DNA of 62,046 nt, from assembly GCA_016200895.1 (NCBI GenBank), contig JACQDX010000139.1, positions 1 to 62,046 of the forward strand, in the 5' to 3' direction. This document shows positions 54,719 through 62,046 of the stretch, piece by piece. The notes under the pieces were generated by a model that made no database searches, was not told the origin of the DNA, and worked only from the letters and a program-made list of their open reading frames with translations. The position numbers and the translations under genes were made by a program. The DNA comes from Burkholderiales bacterium. Its GTDB lineage: Bacteria > Pseudomonadota > Gammaproteobacteria > Burkholderiales > Burkholderiaceae_D. The stretch's first letter is position 1, and every line of letters starts with the position of its first letter.

Positions 54719-55444
54719 ATGCGTATTTTGCTAGCAGAAGACGACAGTGTCCTGGCTGACGGTCTGACCCGTTCGCTCCGGCAATCCGGCTATGCCACTG
54801 ACTGTGTCAATGACGGGGAAGCGGCGGATACAGCGCTGACTACCCAGGATTTTGATTTATTGATCCTCGACCTGGGCTTGCCAAGGTTAAGCGGACTGGA
54901 AGTCTTGCGCCGCTTGCGGGCGCGTAATTCACGTTTGCCGGTGCTGATTTTGACGGCGGCAGATTCTGTCGAACAAAGGGTCAAAGGCCTGGATCTGGGC
55001 GCAGATGACTACATGGCCAAACCCTTTGCACTGTCCGAACTGGAAGCGCGCGTGCGGGCATTGACGCGGCGTGGCGCGGGTGGCGGGCCGACAGTCATCA
55101 AGCATGGGCCGCTGACGTATGACCAGGTCGGGCGCATTGCCTATATCCATGAACAGATGCTGGATTTGTCGGCACGTGAACTGGGCTTGCTGGAAGTACT
55201 GCTGCAGCGTACCGGACGGCTTGTGTCAAAAGAGCAGTTGGTTGATCACCTGTGCGAATGGGGTGAAGAAGTCAGCAACAATGCCATTGAAGTATATGTA
55301 CACCGCTTGCGCAAAAAAATAGAAATTGATGGTGTACGCATCGCTACGGTGCGCGGACTGGGTTATTGCCTGGAAAAATTCTTTGTTCCAGCAGTACCTG
55401 TAACGCCAGCAGCTACAACCACGGCTAGTCCTGAACAAAAATGA
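54719..55444 (+). CDS. OmpR-family response regulator (TctD/QseB-like)
   Basis: A 241-residue regulator. The receiver has the acidic pair Asp8/Asp9, phospho-acceptor Asp51 ('LLILDLGLP') and Lys101 ('YMAKPF'). The winged helix follows ('RELGLLEVLLQRTGRLVSKEQLVDHL', 'HRLRKKIEIDGVRIATVRGLGY'). The final 15 residues are Ala/Thr-rich. It overlaps the kinase gene by four bases and leads an operon with the transporter genes. Confidence 0.95.
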   Translation: MRILLAEDDSVLADGLTRSLRQSGYATDCVNDGEAADTALTTQDFDLLILDLGLPRLSGLEVLRRLRARNSRLPVLILTAADSVEQRVKGLDLGADDYMAKPFALSELEARVRALTRRGAGGGPTVIKHGPLTYDQVGRIAYIHEQMLDLSARELGLLEVLLQRTGRLVSKEQLVDHLCEWGEEVSNNAIEVYVHRLRKKIEIDGVRIATVRGLGYCLEKFFVPAVPVTPAATTTASPEQK

Positions 55445-56985
55445 GTCGACAGCCAGGCAGTGCCGACAGCGACGCAACAGCGCCTGACAGCACGGCAGGC
55501 AAGCAGCCTGAAGAAAAGATTCAGCGCTCATTGTTTGGTGAAATCCTTGACTGGATGCTGGCCCCGCTCTTGCTCTTGTGGCCGATGAGCATTGCCATCA
55601 CTTATCTGGTGGCCAAGTCCATTGCCAACCAGCCCTTCGATCGGGCGCTGGAAGACAATGTGCTGGTGCTATCACAGCAAGTCAAAGAAGTAGACGGTAA
55701 GATCATCACCCAACTCAGCAATCCGGCACGGGATATTTTGCGGGCCGATGACCTCGACAATATTTATTTCCAGATCAAGAATGCCAAGGGCGAAGTCATC
55801 GATGGCGACCGTGACTTGCCCATGCCGAAGGAAGAAGAAAAGCCACTGACCGGTACGGTGCAATTAAGAAATGCTGTCTTGCGCGGCATTGACATCCGCA
55901 TTGCGTATAGCTATATCGACCTCAACAAGACTGACAAACGCGGCACCAATAAAGACCAGCGCAAAGACCCACACCTCGCGCTAGTGCAAGTAGCCGAGAC
56001 GCTGGAAAAACGTGCCCTGCTGGCGAACGAAATCATCAAGGGCGTGATCCTGCCGCAATTTATCATCTTGCCTATTGCCCTGGCACTGGTCTGGTTTGCG
56101 CTGACCCGCGGCCTCTCGCCTTTGGTGGAACTGCAGCAAAGAATACGCGCACGCAGGCCGGATGATCTTAGTCCCATCGATTCGCGCCATGTGCCGGAAG
56201 AAATCACACCCCTGGTTAAATCACTCAATGAAATGCTGGAGCGACTGGCGCAAACCATCGCCATCCAGAAACGCTTTATCGCCGATGCTGCGCACCAGAT
56301 GAAGACACCGCTGGCCGGTATGCGTATGCAGTCAGAACTGGCCCTGCGCCAGACTGACCAGAAAGAGATACATCAATCACTGACACAACTGGCCACCAGT
56401 TCGGAAGCAGCAACGCGCCTGGTCAACCAGTTGCTGACACTGGCCCGCGCAGAAAACCTGGCACCGGCCAATCAACCACGTGAACAGATAGACTTGAACA
56501 TATTGGCACGCAATGTGGTGCAAGACTGGATACAGGCTTCATTCACAAAAAAGATAGACCTGGGGTTTGAGCAGGAAAAAAATGCCGTACTGATTTTTGG
56601 CAGCCCATTGATGCTGCGCGAAATGCTCAGCAACCTGATCGACAACGCCTTGCGCTACACCCCGCAAGACCATAGCGTGACGGTGCGCGTGCGCATAGAC
56701 CACGACCAGGCACTGGCGATACTGGAAGTGGAAGACAATGGCCCCGGCATACCAAAGGCAGAAAGAGAGCGTGTGTTTGAACGCTTTTACCGCATCCTGG
56801 GCACTAATGTACAGGGTAGTGGTCTGGGTCTGGCCATCGTGCGTGAAATCGCCAGCCAGCATGACGCCAGGATAGACATACTCGACAATCCTCAGCCACA
56901 AGACCCGGCTCATCCTGGTTGCGTATTCCGCATTTCTTTCCAGCTAAATCCTTTTGATGAGCTTGCCATGGAGGGCTTGTCATGA
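55441..56985 (+). CDS. Sensor histidine kinase of the symporter operon
   Basis: A 514-residue kinase. Membrane segments at about 38-58 and 202-222 bound a periplasmic domain with the TctE-like pattern. HisKA has His275 in 'FIADAAHQMKTPLAG'; the ATP domain shows 'LSNLIDNALRYTP', 'VEDNGPGIP' and 'GSGLGLAIVREI'. It overlaps the response regulator and the DUF4212 gene by four bases each, so its stimulus is probably the symporter's substrate. Confidence 0.95.
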   Translation: MSRQPGSADSDATAPDSTAGKQPEEKIQRSLFGEILDWMLAPLLLLWPMSIAITYLVAKSIANQPFDRALEDNVLVLSQQVKEVDGKIITQLSNPARDILRADDLDNIYFQIKNAKGEVIDGDRDLPMPKEEEKPLTGTVQLRNAVLRGIDIRIAYSYIDLNKTDKRGTNKDQRKDPHLALVQVAETLEKRALLANEIIKGVILPQFIILPIALALVWFALTRGLSPLVELQQRIRARRPDDLSPIDSRHVPEEITPLVKSLNEMLERLAQTIAIQKRFIADAAHQMKTPLAGMRMQSELALRQTDQKEIHQSLTQLATSSEAATRLVNQLLTLARAENLAPANQPREQIDLNILARNVVQDWIQASFTKKIDLGFEQEKNAVLIFGSPLMLREMLSNLIDNALRYTPQDHSVTVRVRIDHDQALAILEVEDNGPGIPKAERERVFERFYRILGTNVQGSGLGLAIVREIASQHDARIDILDNPQPQDPAHPGCVFRISFQLNPFDELAMEGLS

Positions 56986-57248
56986 ACAAAGCACCTGAGT
57001 TGGCAGGCAGTGTCAGCAAACAATACTGGCGCCATACCAAAAGATTAACGGTAAGCCTGTTGTGCTGCTGGGGGGCACTGTGTTTCGGCATGCTGTTCTT
57101 TGCGCGTGAATTGTCAACCCTGGTTTTCTTTGGCTGGCCGTTTTCTTTTTACATGGCAGCGCAAGGCCTGACGCTGAGCTTCGTGCTGATACTGGCCATC
57201 TATTCTTTAGGCATGCGCTGGATAAGCCGCAAGCAGACAGGAAGCTGA
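56982..57248 (+). CDS. DUF4212 small symporter subunit
   Basis: An 88-residue protein with two membrane segments (about 26-50 and 52-78), the DUF4212 pattern: 'YWRHTKRLTVSLLCCWG', 'FFGWPFSFYMAAQGLTLSFVLILAIYSLGMRW' (fragments). This family is the small partner of VC_2705-type SSS transporters. It begins in the kinase stop and ends four bases before the transporter. Confidence 0.93.
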   Translation: MNKAPELAGSVSKQYWRHTKRLTVSLLCCWGALCFGMLFFARELSTLVFFGWPFSFYMAAQGLTLSFVLILAIYSLGMRWISRKQTGS

Positions 57249-57252
57249 TCAC

Positions 57253-59289
57253 ATGCCACAAAAACGCTTTACCCAAAGACTGACGCTGTACTACTTGTGG
57301 TACACATTGCTGTTTTTCATCTTCCTGATCAGCCTGGCGATCCTGGAAAAAGAAGGAGTGCCACGCGCCTGGATAGGTTATCTGTTCATGTTCGCCACCA
57401 TCGTGCTGTATGCAGGCATAGGTGTGGTCAGCCGCACCTCGGATATCAGCGAATACTATGTCGCCGGGCGACGCGTGCCTGCTGTCTTCAATGGCATGGC
57501 AACTGCGGCAGACTGGATGTCCGCCGCCAGTTTTTTAAGCCTGGCTGGTGGCTTATATTTACAGGGTTTTGATGGCCTCGCCTACATCATAGGCTGGACC
57601 GGTGGTTTTTGCCTGGTGGCCATGCTGATTGCCCCCTACCTGCGCAAGTTTGGTCAATACACGATTCCTGATTTTTTGGGTGCGCGCTTTGCTGGCGCGC
57701 CTGAGAATAATATGGTCAGGATCATCGCCGTGTTTGCCACCGTCTTCATTTCCTTCATTTATGTGGTGGCGCAAATTTATGGCGTGGGCCTGATCACTTC
57801 GCGCTTTACCGGCGTGGATTTTTCTGTTGGTATCTTCCTGGGTCTGGCCAGCATACTGGTGTGCTCTTTCCTTGGTGGCATGCGTGCGGTGACCTGGACA
57901 CAGGTAGCACAATACATCATTATCATCATCGCGTTTTTGATCCCGGTGGCATGGTTGTCTGTCAAACATACCAATAACCCGGTTGCGCCGCTCTCGTATG
58001 GTTCAGTGCTGCCTGAGTTGGTCAATAAAGAAAAAAGCTTTGAATCAGATGCAAGGGAAAAAGAAGTCCGGGCGATTTACCGCCAGCGTGCCGACGAGTT
58101 GCAAAAGAAAATACAGCAATTGCCACTATCATGGGAAGAAGGCCGTTTTGAATTGCAGCAAAAACTGGAAGAACTGAAGTCAGGTAATGCCTCATTGCTG
58201 GATATCAAAGCCGCCAGCCGGGTGTTGGCGAATTACCCCAAAACACCGCAAGAAGCACAAAACCGCTGGAACGAAATACGCAATAATTATCTGAGCAAGT
58301 CGCAACCCAGCTTCTCCAAGTACACACCCTACGCTGCCAAAGACAAGAATGAGTCGGACAACAAGCGCAATAATTTCATGGCATTGGTGCTGTGTTTGAT
58401 GATGGGCACCGCCGCCCTGCCCCATGTGCTGGTGCGTTATTACACCACGCCCTCGGTCAAGGAAAGCCGCGATTCAGTATTCTGGTCGCTGTTCTTTATC
58501 ATGCTGCTGTACATCACCATCCCGGCACTGGCGATACTGGTCAAGTACGATATCTATAATTCCCTGGTCGGCAGTGAATTCTCCAAACTACCCGCCTGGG
58601 TTACCTACTGGGCAAACATAGACCGCAATAACCCACTGGTGAGCATCACTGACATCAACCATGATGGCATAGTACAACTGGCCGAGATTGTGTTTGATGG
58701 TGATATCGTCGTACTGGCCACGCCAGAAATTGCCGGGCTGCCTTATGTGGTATCTGCCCTGGTGGCCGCTGGCGGCCTGGCGGCAGCGCTATCGACTGCC
58801 GATGGCTTGCTGCTGACGATATCGAATTCACTATCACACGACATTTATTACAAAATCATAGACCCGCAAGCCTCCACACAAAAGCGGGTGACGATATCCA
58901 AATTGCTGTTACTGGTGGTGGCGCTGGTGGCAGCCTACGTGGCTTCACTCAAACCTGCCGATATTTTGTCACTGGTCGGTGCTGCATTCTCAGTAGCTGC
59001 ATCTGCACTTTTTCCTTGCCTGGTGCTGGGAATCTTCTGGAAACGCGCCAACCGTCAGGGTGCCATATGCGGCATGATCATAGGGTTCATAGTGTGCGTG
59101 TTTTACATGCTCTACACCCACCCACTATTTGGCGGCAACCCAGCCAATCAGTGGTTCAGCATTGCCCCGATATCGGCTGGTGTATTCGGCGTTCCGGCAG
59201 GTTTTATCACCATGCTGGTGGTCAGCTTTTTCACCCCAAAGCCAGATCAAAAAACGCTGGAGTTGGTGGATTTTATCCGGCAGCCCTGA
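57253..59289 (+). CDS. Sodium:solute symporter of the VC_2705 subfamily
   Basis: A 678-residue SSS (SLC5-type) transporter related to acetate permease ActP. It has about 13-14 membrane segments with 'GRRVPAVFNGMATAADWMSAASFLSLAGGL' (split here) and 'AAALSTADGLLLTISNSLSHDIYY'. A 120-residue soluble, largely alpha-helical insertion (about 255-375, Lys/Glu/Gln-rich) separates two membrane halves and explains the excess over ActP (about 550). Likely substrate is a small monocarboxylate such as acetate; inference. Confidence 0.92.
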   Translation: MPQKRFTQRLTLYYLWYTLLFFIFLISLAILEKEGVPRAWIGYLFMFATIVLYAGIGVVSRTSDISEYYVAGRRVPAVFNGMATAADWMSAASFLSLAGGLYLQGFDGLAYIIGWTGGFCLVAMLIAPYLRKFGQYTIPDFLGARFAGAPENNMVRIIAVFATVFISFIYVVAQIYGVGLITSRFTGVDFSVGIFLGLASILVCSFLGGMRAVTWTQVAQYIIIIIAFLIPVAWLSVKHTNNPVAPLSYGSVLPELVNKEKSFESDAREKEVRAIYRQRADELQKKIQQLPLSWEEGRFELQQKLEELKSGNASLLDIKAASRVLANYPKTPQEAQNRWNEIRNNYLSKSQPSFSKYTPYAAKDKNESDNKRNNFMALVLCLMMGTAALPHVLVRYYTTPSVKESRDSVFWSLFFIMLLYITIPALAILVKYDIYNSLVGSEFSKLPAWVTYWANIDRNNPLVSITDINHDGIVQLAEIVFDGDIVVLATPEIAGLPYVVSALVAAGGLAAALSTADGLLLTISNSLSHDIYYKIIDPQASTQKRVTISKLLLLVVALVAAYVASLKPADILSLVGAAFSVAASALFPCLVLGIFWKRANRQGAICGMIIGFIVCVFYMLYTHPLFGGNPANQWFSIAPISAGVFGVPAGFITMLVVSFFTPKPDQKTLELVDFIRQP

Positions 59290-59489
59290 GAGCAAAAAAT
59301 GCTAAGCGATGGTTAAAATAGATAGCGCAGGGCGGGTTGTAACGTGGGTACCATAAGGATTTTTCGTGAAAGAGTAACTGACGCAAACGATCACGAAATC
59401 AAGATATTTCTACACTTTGTGCTCAGGCATCTGTCAACAAACGAAGTCATGCCTGTACGCCGCAAAAGGGAGCCTTTGCCCACTTTTCA

Positions 59490-60371
59490 TCAGTTCGGAG
59501 CGACGGGAATAGAATAATAGATAACCGACTCCTTGGAATCCGGTTTGTACTCCGCGCCGTAGTACTCCAGGTCCCAGCCATAGGTGTGCCGCATGCCAGA
59601 ACACAACAACCAACTGGAGTAGATGTAATTCACAGTCATATTGAGATTGGCGACCAAGCCGCGATGCGCAAATCGCGCGTAACGAGCGGACGGCACGCGC
59701 AGAGACTTCAGATCGCAGGGTAAGCTATCAAGGTCAACGTGCGTTACTGGCACTGCTGCCCAATATTCGAGCTGCTCCGACTGCTCTGCAATCTGTCTTA
59801 TCATACCGTAGCCACCGCCCGGAATGATGTGCGGCACCTCGGACAGGCGAGGCAGAAGATCTGCCCATAGCTGTGGCAATTTTTGCGCCATGTTGTTCTT
59901 TTCGGAGTCTATACCAAAAAAAACGGTGCGCATGCCAACAACAAGCATCTCGGCTTGTTCGCAAATCTCAGGCTCCAGCGACAGGCCGCCGTTCAAGTGA
60001 TTCAAGTAGGCGACATCGAAGCTGACTTTGCGCATAAAGGCAAAACTGCTAGCGTGCTTGCGATAGTGCGCGGGCGTCACGCTGAATATTTTTTTGAAGG
60101 CGCGCGTAAAGCTCTCTTGCGTATCAAACCCGGCAGCCAGTGCAATATCAAGCACACGTTCCCTCGTGTTTGCAAGTCTGTCCAGTGCCAGAGTAAATCT
60201 TCGGGAGCGTATGTAGGTAGCCAGGGTTTCGTTAGTCAGCGCCTTGAAAATTCGCTGGAAATGCCAACGACTGATGCCTGCGTGATGCGCAACATCTGCG
60301 GCCCGCACGTCGAATGCGAGGTTTTCTTCAATGTAATCGATTCCACGCTGCACCTGTTGAAGATAATTCAT
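59490..60371 (-). CDS. AraC-type regulator with GyrI-like domain
   Basis: A 293-residue protein. The HTH pair lies at the N-terminus (about 8-105: 'ADVAHHAGISRWHFQRIFKALTNETLATYIRSRR' and 'ILDIALAAGFDTQESFTRAFKKIFSVTPAHYRK', quoted in fragments), and residues about 125-293 form a GyrI-like effector domain ('LPQLWADLLPRLSEVP'). This architecture (Rob/YtfI type) often answers small hydrophobic compounds. It is followed at 21 bases upstream by the SnoaL-like gene on the same strand, so the two are probably co-transcribed. Confidence 0.9.
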   Translation of the reverse strand: MNYLQQVQRGIDYIEENLAFDVRAADVAHHAGISRWHFQRIFKALTNETLATYIRSRRFTLALDRLANTRERVLDIALAAGFDTQESFTRAFKKIFSVTPAHYRKHASSFAFMRKVSFDVAYLNHLNGGLSLEPEICEQAEMLVVGMRTVFFGIDSEKNNMAQKLPQLWADLLPRLSEVPHIIPGGGYGMIRQIAEQSEQLEYWAAVPVTHVDLDSLPCDLKSLRVPSARYARFAHRGLVANLNMTVNYIYSSWLLCSGMRHTYGWDLEYYGAEYKPDSKESVIYYSIPVAPN

Positions 60372-60392
60372 ACCTACCTTTTCCTGCTTGAA

Positions 60393-60749
60393 CTATTGCG
60401 GTGTCTCGAAAAAGCCGGTCATGGAGACAAGCAATCCTTGCTCATTGTACTGCCCGTAGCTAATACCGTCGCCGATAACCGTACCGTCGCCACTTACCAT
60501 ATTCCACTTCGCGATGCTGACATCGTGGTGTGTCAGAAACCAAGTCGTCATGAAATGGCCACCCGGAACTTGTTGATGAAAGGAAAGCATGTAAGTGATA
60601 AGTTCGTCGTGGCCTTTCACAGTCATCAACGGGTCCTGATACACACATGTTGGTAACACGCTTCGCTGTAGCGCAGCAGCCTTGCCTTGCGGCGAAACTT
60701 CTTTCCAGGCGGACGTATAACTGTCCCACGTCGTTCGATTATTGCTCAT
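60393..60749 (-). CDS. SnoaL/NTF2-like protein
   Basis: A 118-residue small alpha+beta barrel protein. The start at 60749 is set by the AGGAGTTATCC ribosome site just upstream; a longer frame to 60842 lacks one. 'TWDSYTSAWKEVSPQGKAA' and 'YQDPLMTVKGHDELITYMLSFHQQVPG' are typical of NTF2-like folds ('Y.DP......G...'). Such proteins may be small-molecule isomerases or binding proteins; no active-site assignment is possible. Upstream partner of the AraC gene. Confidence 0.8.
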   Translation of the reverse strand: MSNNRTTWDSYTSAWKEVSPQGKAAALQRSVLPTCVYQDPLMTVKGHDELITYMLSFHQQVPGGHFMTTWFLTHHDVSIAKWNMVSGDGTVIGDGISYGQYNEQGLLVSMTGFFETPQ

Positions 60750-60930
60750 GGATAACTCCTGGTTTGTATGGACTTCCGAGTCTAGTGCTATTCGATGCGC
60801 GATATTTGACATTTTGTGCTGCGTACGGTCGACGACTCGCACCGCTGGTAACCATTAACGAAAGGCGTTCCTGTGGAGATCTGTGATAATTCAACTTCGA
60901 CTCCCAGCCGTGTGCTTGCAGTCACATTAT

Positions 60931-61033
60931 TAGGACTTGCGCAAAATTGTCCCAACAAGGCGCCGCGACGAAGACAGTACTTTAGTACGGCTAGGAGCTG
61001 CAACGCTGTTGGGGCAGTTTTGCGTAAGTCCTA
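60931..61033. mobile_element. MITE with TAGGACTTACGCAAAA ends, copy 3
   Basis: A 103-bp copy. The left end (60931-60946) has one change (TTGC for TTAC), the right end (61018-61033) is perfect. Core matches copy 1. ATTAT flanks both sides and may be a target duplication. It adjoins the broken transposase gene. Confidence 0.9.
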
Positions 61034-61049
61034 ATTATGTCTTAATCAA

Positions 61050-61670
61050 AATTTCCTCCCCGCTTGCGTCCACTTACCTTCACCATTTGATGCCGTGTAT
61101 CCGCAACTGGAAAGACTTGAAATGGTGCCGTCCGACCGACGACGCGCATCAACACTGTGACGACCTGTTTACCGAGGACGCTATCGATTGGAATTTAATT
61201 GCCTGCCACTTACCAGACATGCTGCAAGTGGCGCAATCGATTCGCGGCGGATGTACTTCGCCATCAACCATCTTGCGCAAGCTCGGTACCTCCACCCGGA
61301 AAAATATGTTCTATTTCACCTTTCGCGAACCGGGGGATCGTGCGCACGATATTTTGCTGGAATAAATCAGCGACGATACGTTGCACCAGACCATCCAGGC
61401 AGCGCAAAACTAGTGCGAAGACTTCAACGACTGTGCACAGCAGGCCTATTTCGGATCGGACACGATTGAAGAAAATGTGCGCGAGGATCAGTTGAAGATC
61501 ACCAAATACATCATCTGATCGCCAATCTGATGATTTTTCATGCCTGGCATACAATGACGCAGGCGTTTAAGGCACTGTAAGCGAAAGGGATGCAGTTGAA
61601 TCCGGAATTGGCCGCTGCGTTTAGTCCGTACCGAACACATCACATCACATCACATCAATCGTTTAGCATA
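61050..61670 (+). pseudogene. Decayed Tn3-family transposase (C-terminal part)
   Basis: Translation across the region gives the end of a Tn3-type transposase: 'CIRNWKDLKWCRP', 'IDWNLIACHLPDMLQVAQSIR', 'PSTILRKLGTSTRKNMFYFTFRE' then, after a stop at 61365, 'DDTLHQTIQAAQN', 'FNDCAQQAYFG', 'EENVREDQLKITKYI', and in another frame 'HLIANLMIFHAWHTMTQAF' and 'LAAAFSPYRTHHI'. Several stops and at least one frameshift make it nonfunctional. The first two-thirds of the gene are absent. Confidence 0.85.
61636..61655 (+). repeat. (CACAT)4 microsatellite
   Basis: Four exact CACAT units between the end of the Tn3 remnant and the IS200 transposase stop. Confidence 0.85.
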
Positions 61671-62046
61671 CATGAACGTTCATCTTCCTGCTCCTGGTTC
61701 CAGATGTAAGCTCGAACCATTTCCTCATCTAATCCTACCGTTGAGACAAAGTAGCCTCTTGCCCAAAATACCTCGCCTGTGAAATTCCTTTGCCTCCCAC
61801 CAACGTACCTGGCTATCGAAATCGCACTCTTCCCCTTCATAAAACCGACAACGTTCGACACTGAATACTTTGGCGAAACGCTTAAACACATGTGAACATG
61901 GTCAATCATTAAATGACCTTCAACAATGCTGCATTCCCTTTGCTTCGCCAACTCCCGAAATATTTCTCCAAGATGCTTTCGCAATGCCCCATAGATCAAC
62001 TTCTTTCGGTATTTCGGGATGAACACTATATGGTATTTACAATCCC
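61655..62046 (-). CDS. tnpA: IS200/IS605 family transposase TnpA (5' end cut by window)
   Basis: At least 130 residues of a Y1-HUH transposase that moves single-stranded DNA. The HUH motif is 'MIDHVHMCL', 'GFMKGKSAISIARY' and 'FWARGYFVSTVG' are family signatures, and the Tyr in 'RAYIWNQEQED' is the likely nucleophile. The frame stays open to the window edge, with 'KYHIVFIPKYRKK' upstream of the first possible start, so the true start is outside. No TnpB is visible. Confidence 0.9.
   Translation of the reverse strand, partial: DCKYHIVFIPKYRKKLIYGALRKHLGEIFRELAKQRECSIVEGHLMIDHVHMCLSVSPKYSVSNVVGFMKGKSAISIARYVGGRQRNFTGEVFWARGYFVSTVGLDEEMVRAYIWNQEQEDERSCMLND

Noticed and set aside
60937..61060. 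Start of a 142-codon frame ahead of the Tn3 remnant
   Set aside because: The first part is the MITE read through; only the later part matches transposase.

Overview
The window looks like a chromosomal segment of a Gram-negative betaproteobacterium, most likely Burkholderiales/Oxalobacteraceae (Undibacterium- or Herbaspirillum-like). This is inferred from gene order (prmA next to a DUF3426 zinc-ribbon gene, accC-accB-aroQ-tlpA; rnb-tonB-aroE-mtgA; mpl-yqiA-ubiC), moderate GC, and the style of the intergenic repeats. No rRNA, tRNA or CRISPR array was seen.

Layout. 1-3.7 kb: small genes (membrane-anchored protein, GNAT acetyltransferase, AhpD-like protein, PH-domain protein). 3.8-9.1 kb: tight minus-strand operon RNase II, TonB-like protein, AroE, MtgA, DUF4124 protein. 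9.1-9.6 kb: repeat-filled gap. 9.6-12.2 kb: mpl-yqiA-ubiC. 13.2-18.0 kb: tandemly duplicated two-gene cassette, each a DUF898 membrane protein followed by an M48 metallopeptidase. 18.2-24.6 kb: DUF3426 protein, PrmA, AccC, AccB, AroQ and a TlpA-like thioredoxin. 24.8-29.7 kb: MarR-controlled tripartite drug efflux operon (outer-membrane factor, EmrA, EmrB). 30.0-31.6 kb: dCache-type diguanylate cyclase. 31.7-37.9 kb: Cu(I)/Ag(I) Cus-type RND efflux operon. 38.1-42.8 kb: class-A-type acid phosphatase lipoprotein with an autotransporter-type repeat, then a GH115 glucuronidase. 43.0-52.2 kb: mixed accessory genes (DUF4019, voltage-gated K+ channel, lone AAA+ ATPase, TetR with its divergent NAD(P)-binding target, HAD-like protein, DUF218, BlaR1/BlaI-like pair). 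52.4-54.1 kb: GH43 glycosidase. 54.7-59.3 kb: two-component system fused operonically to a DUF4212/SSS sodium symporter. 59.5-62.0 kb: AraC/GyrI regulator and SnoaL-like protein, then a scrap heap of mobile DNA (MITE, decayed Tn3-family transposase, IS200/IS605 transposase cut by the window edge).

The housekeeping blocks serve envelope biogenesis (MtgA, Mpl), aromatic biosynthesis (AroE, AroQ, UbiC) and fatty-acid synthesis (AccBC). The accessory blocks serve metal and drug efflux, plant-polysaccharide use and signalling. Intergenic DNA carries at least four dispersed repeat families: a MITE with TAGGACTTACGCAAAA ends in three copies, a 'cacagaggcacagagacac' inverted-repeat family in three composite copies, a 'attcctgc...gcaggaat' REP in two copies, and a multi-hairpin element beside a telomere-like (TTTGGG)4 G-quadruplex motif. 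The least understood coding feature is the duplicated DUF898-M48 cassette.
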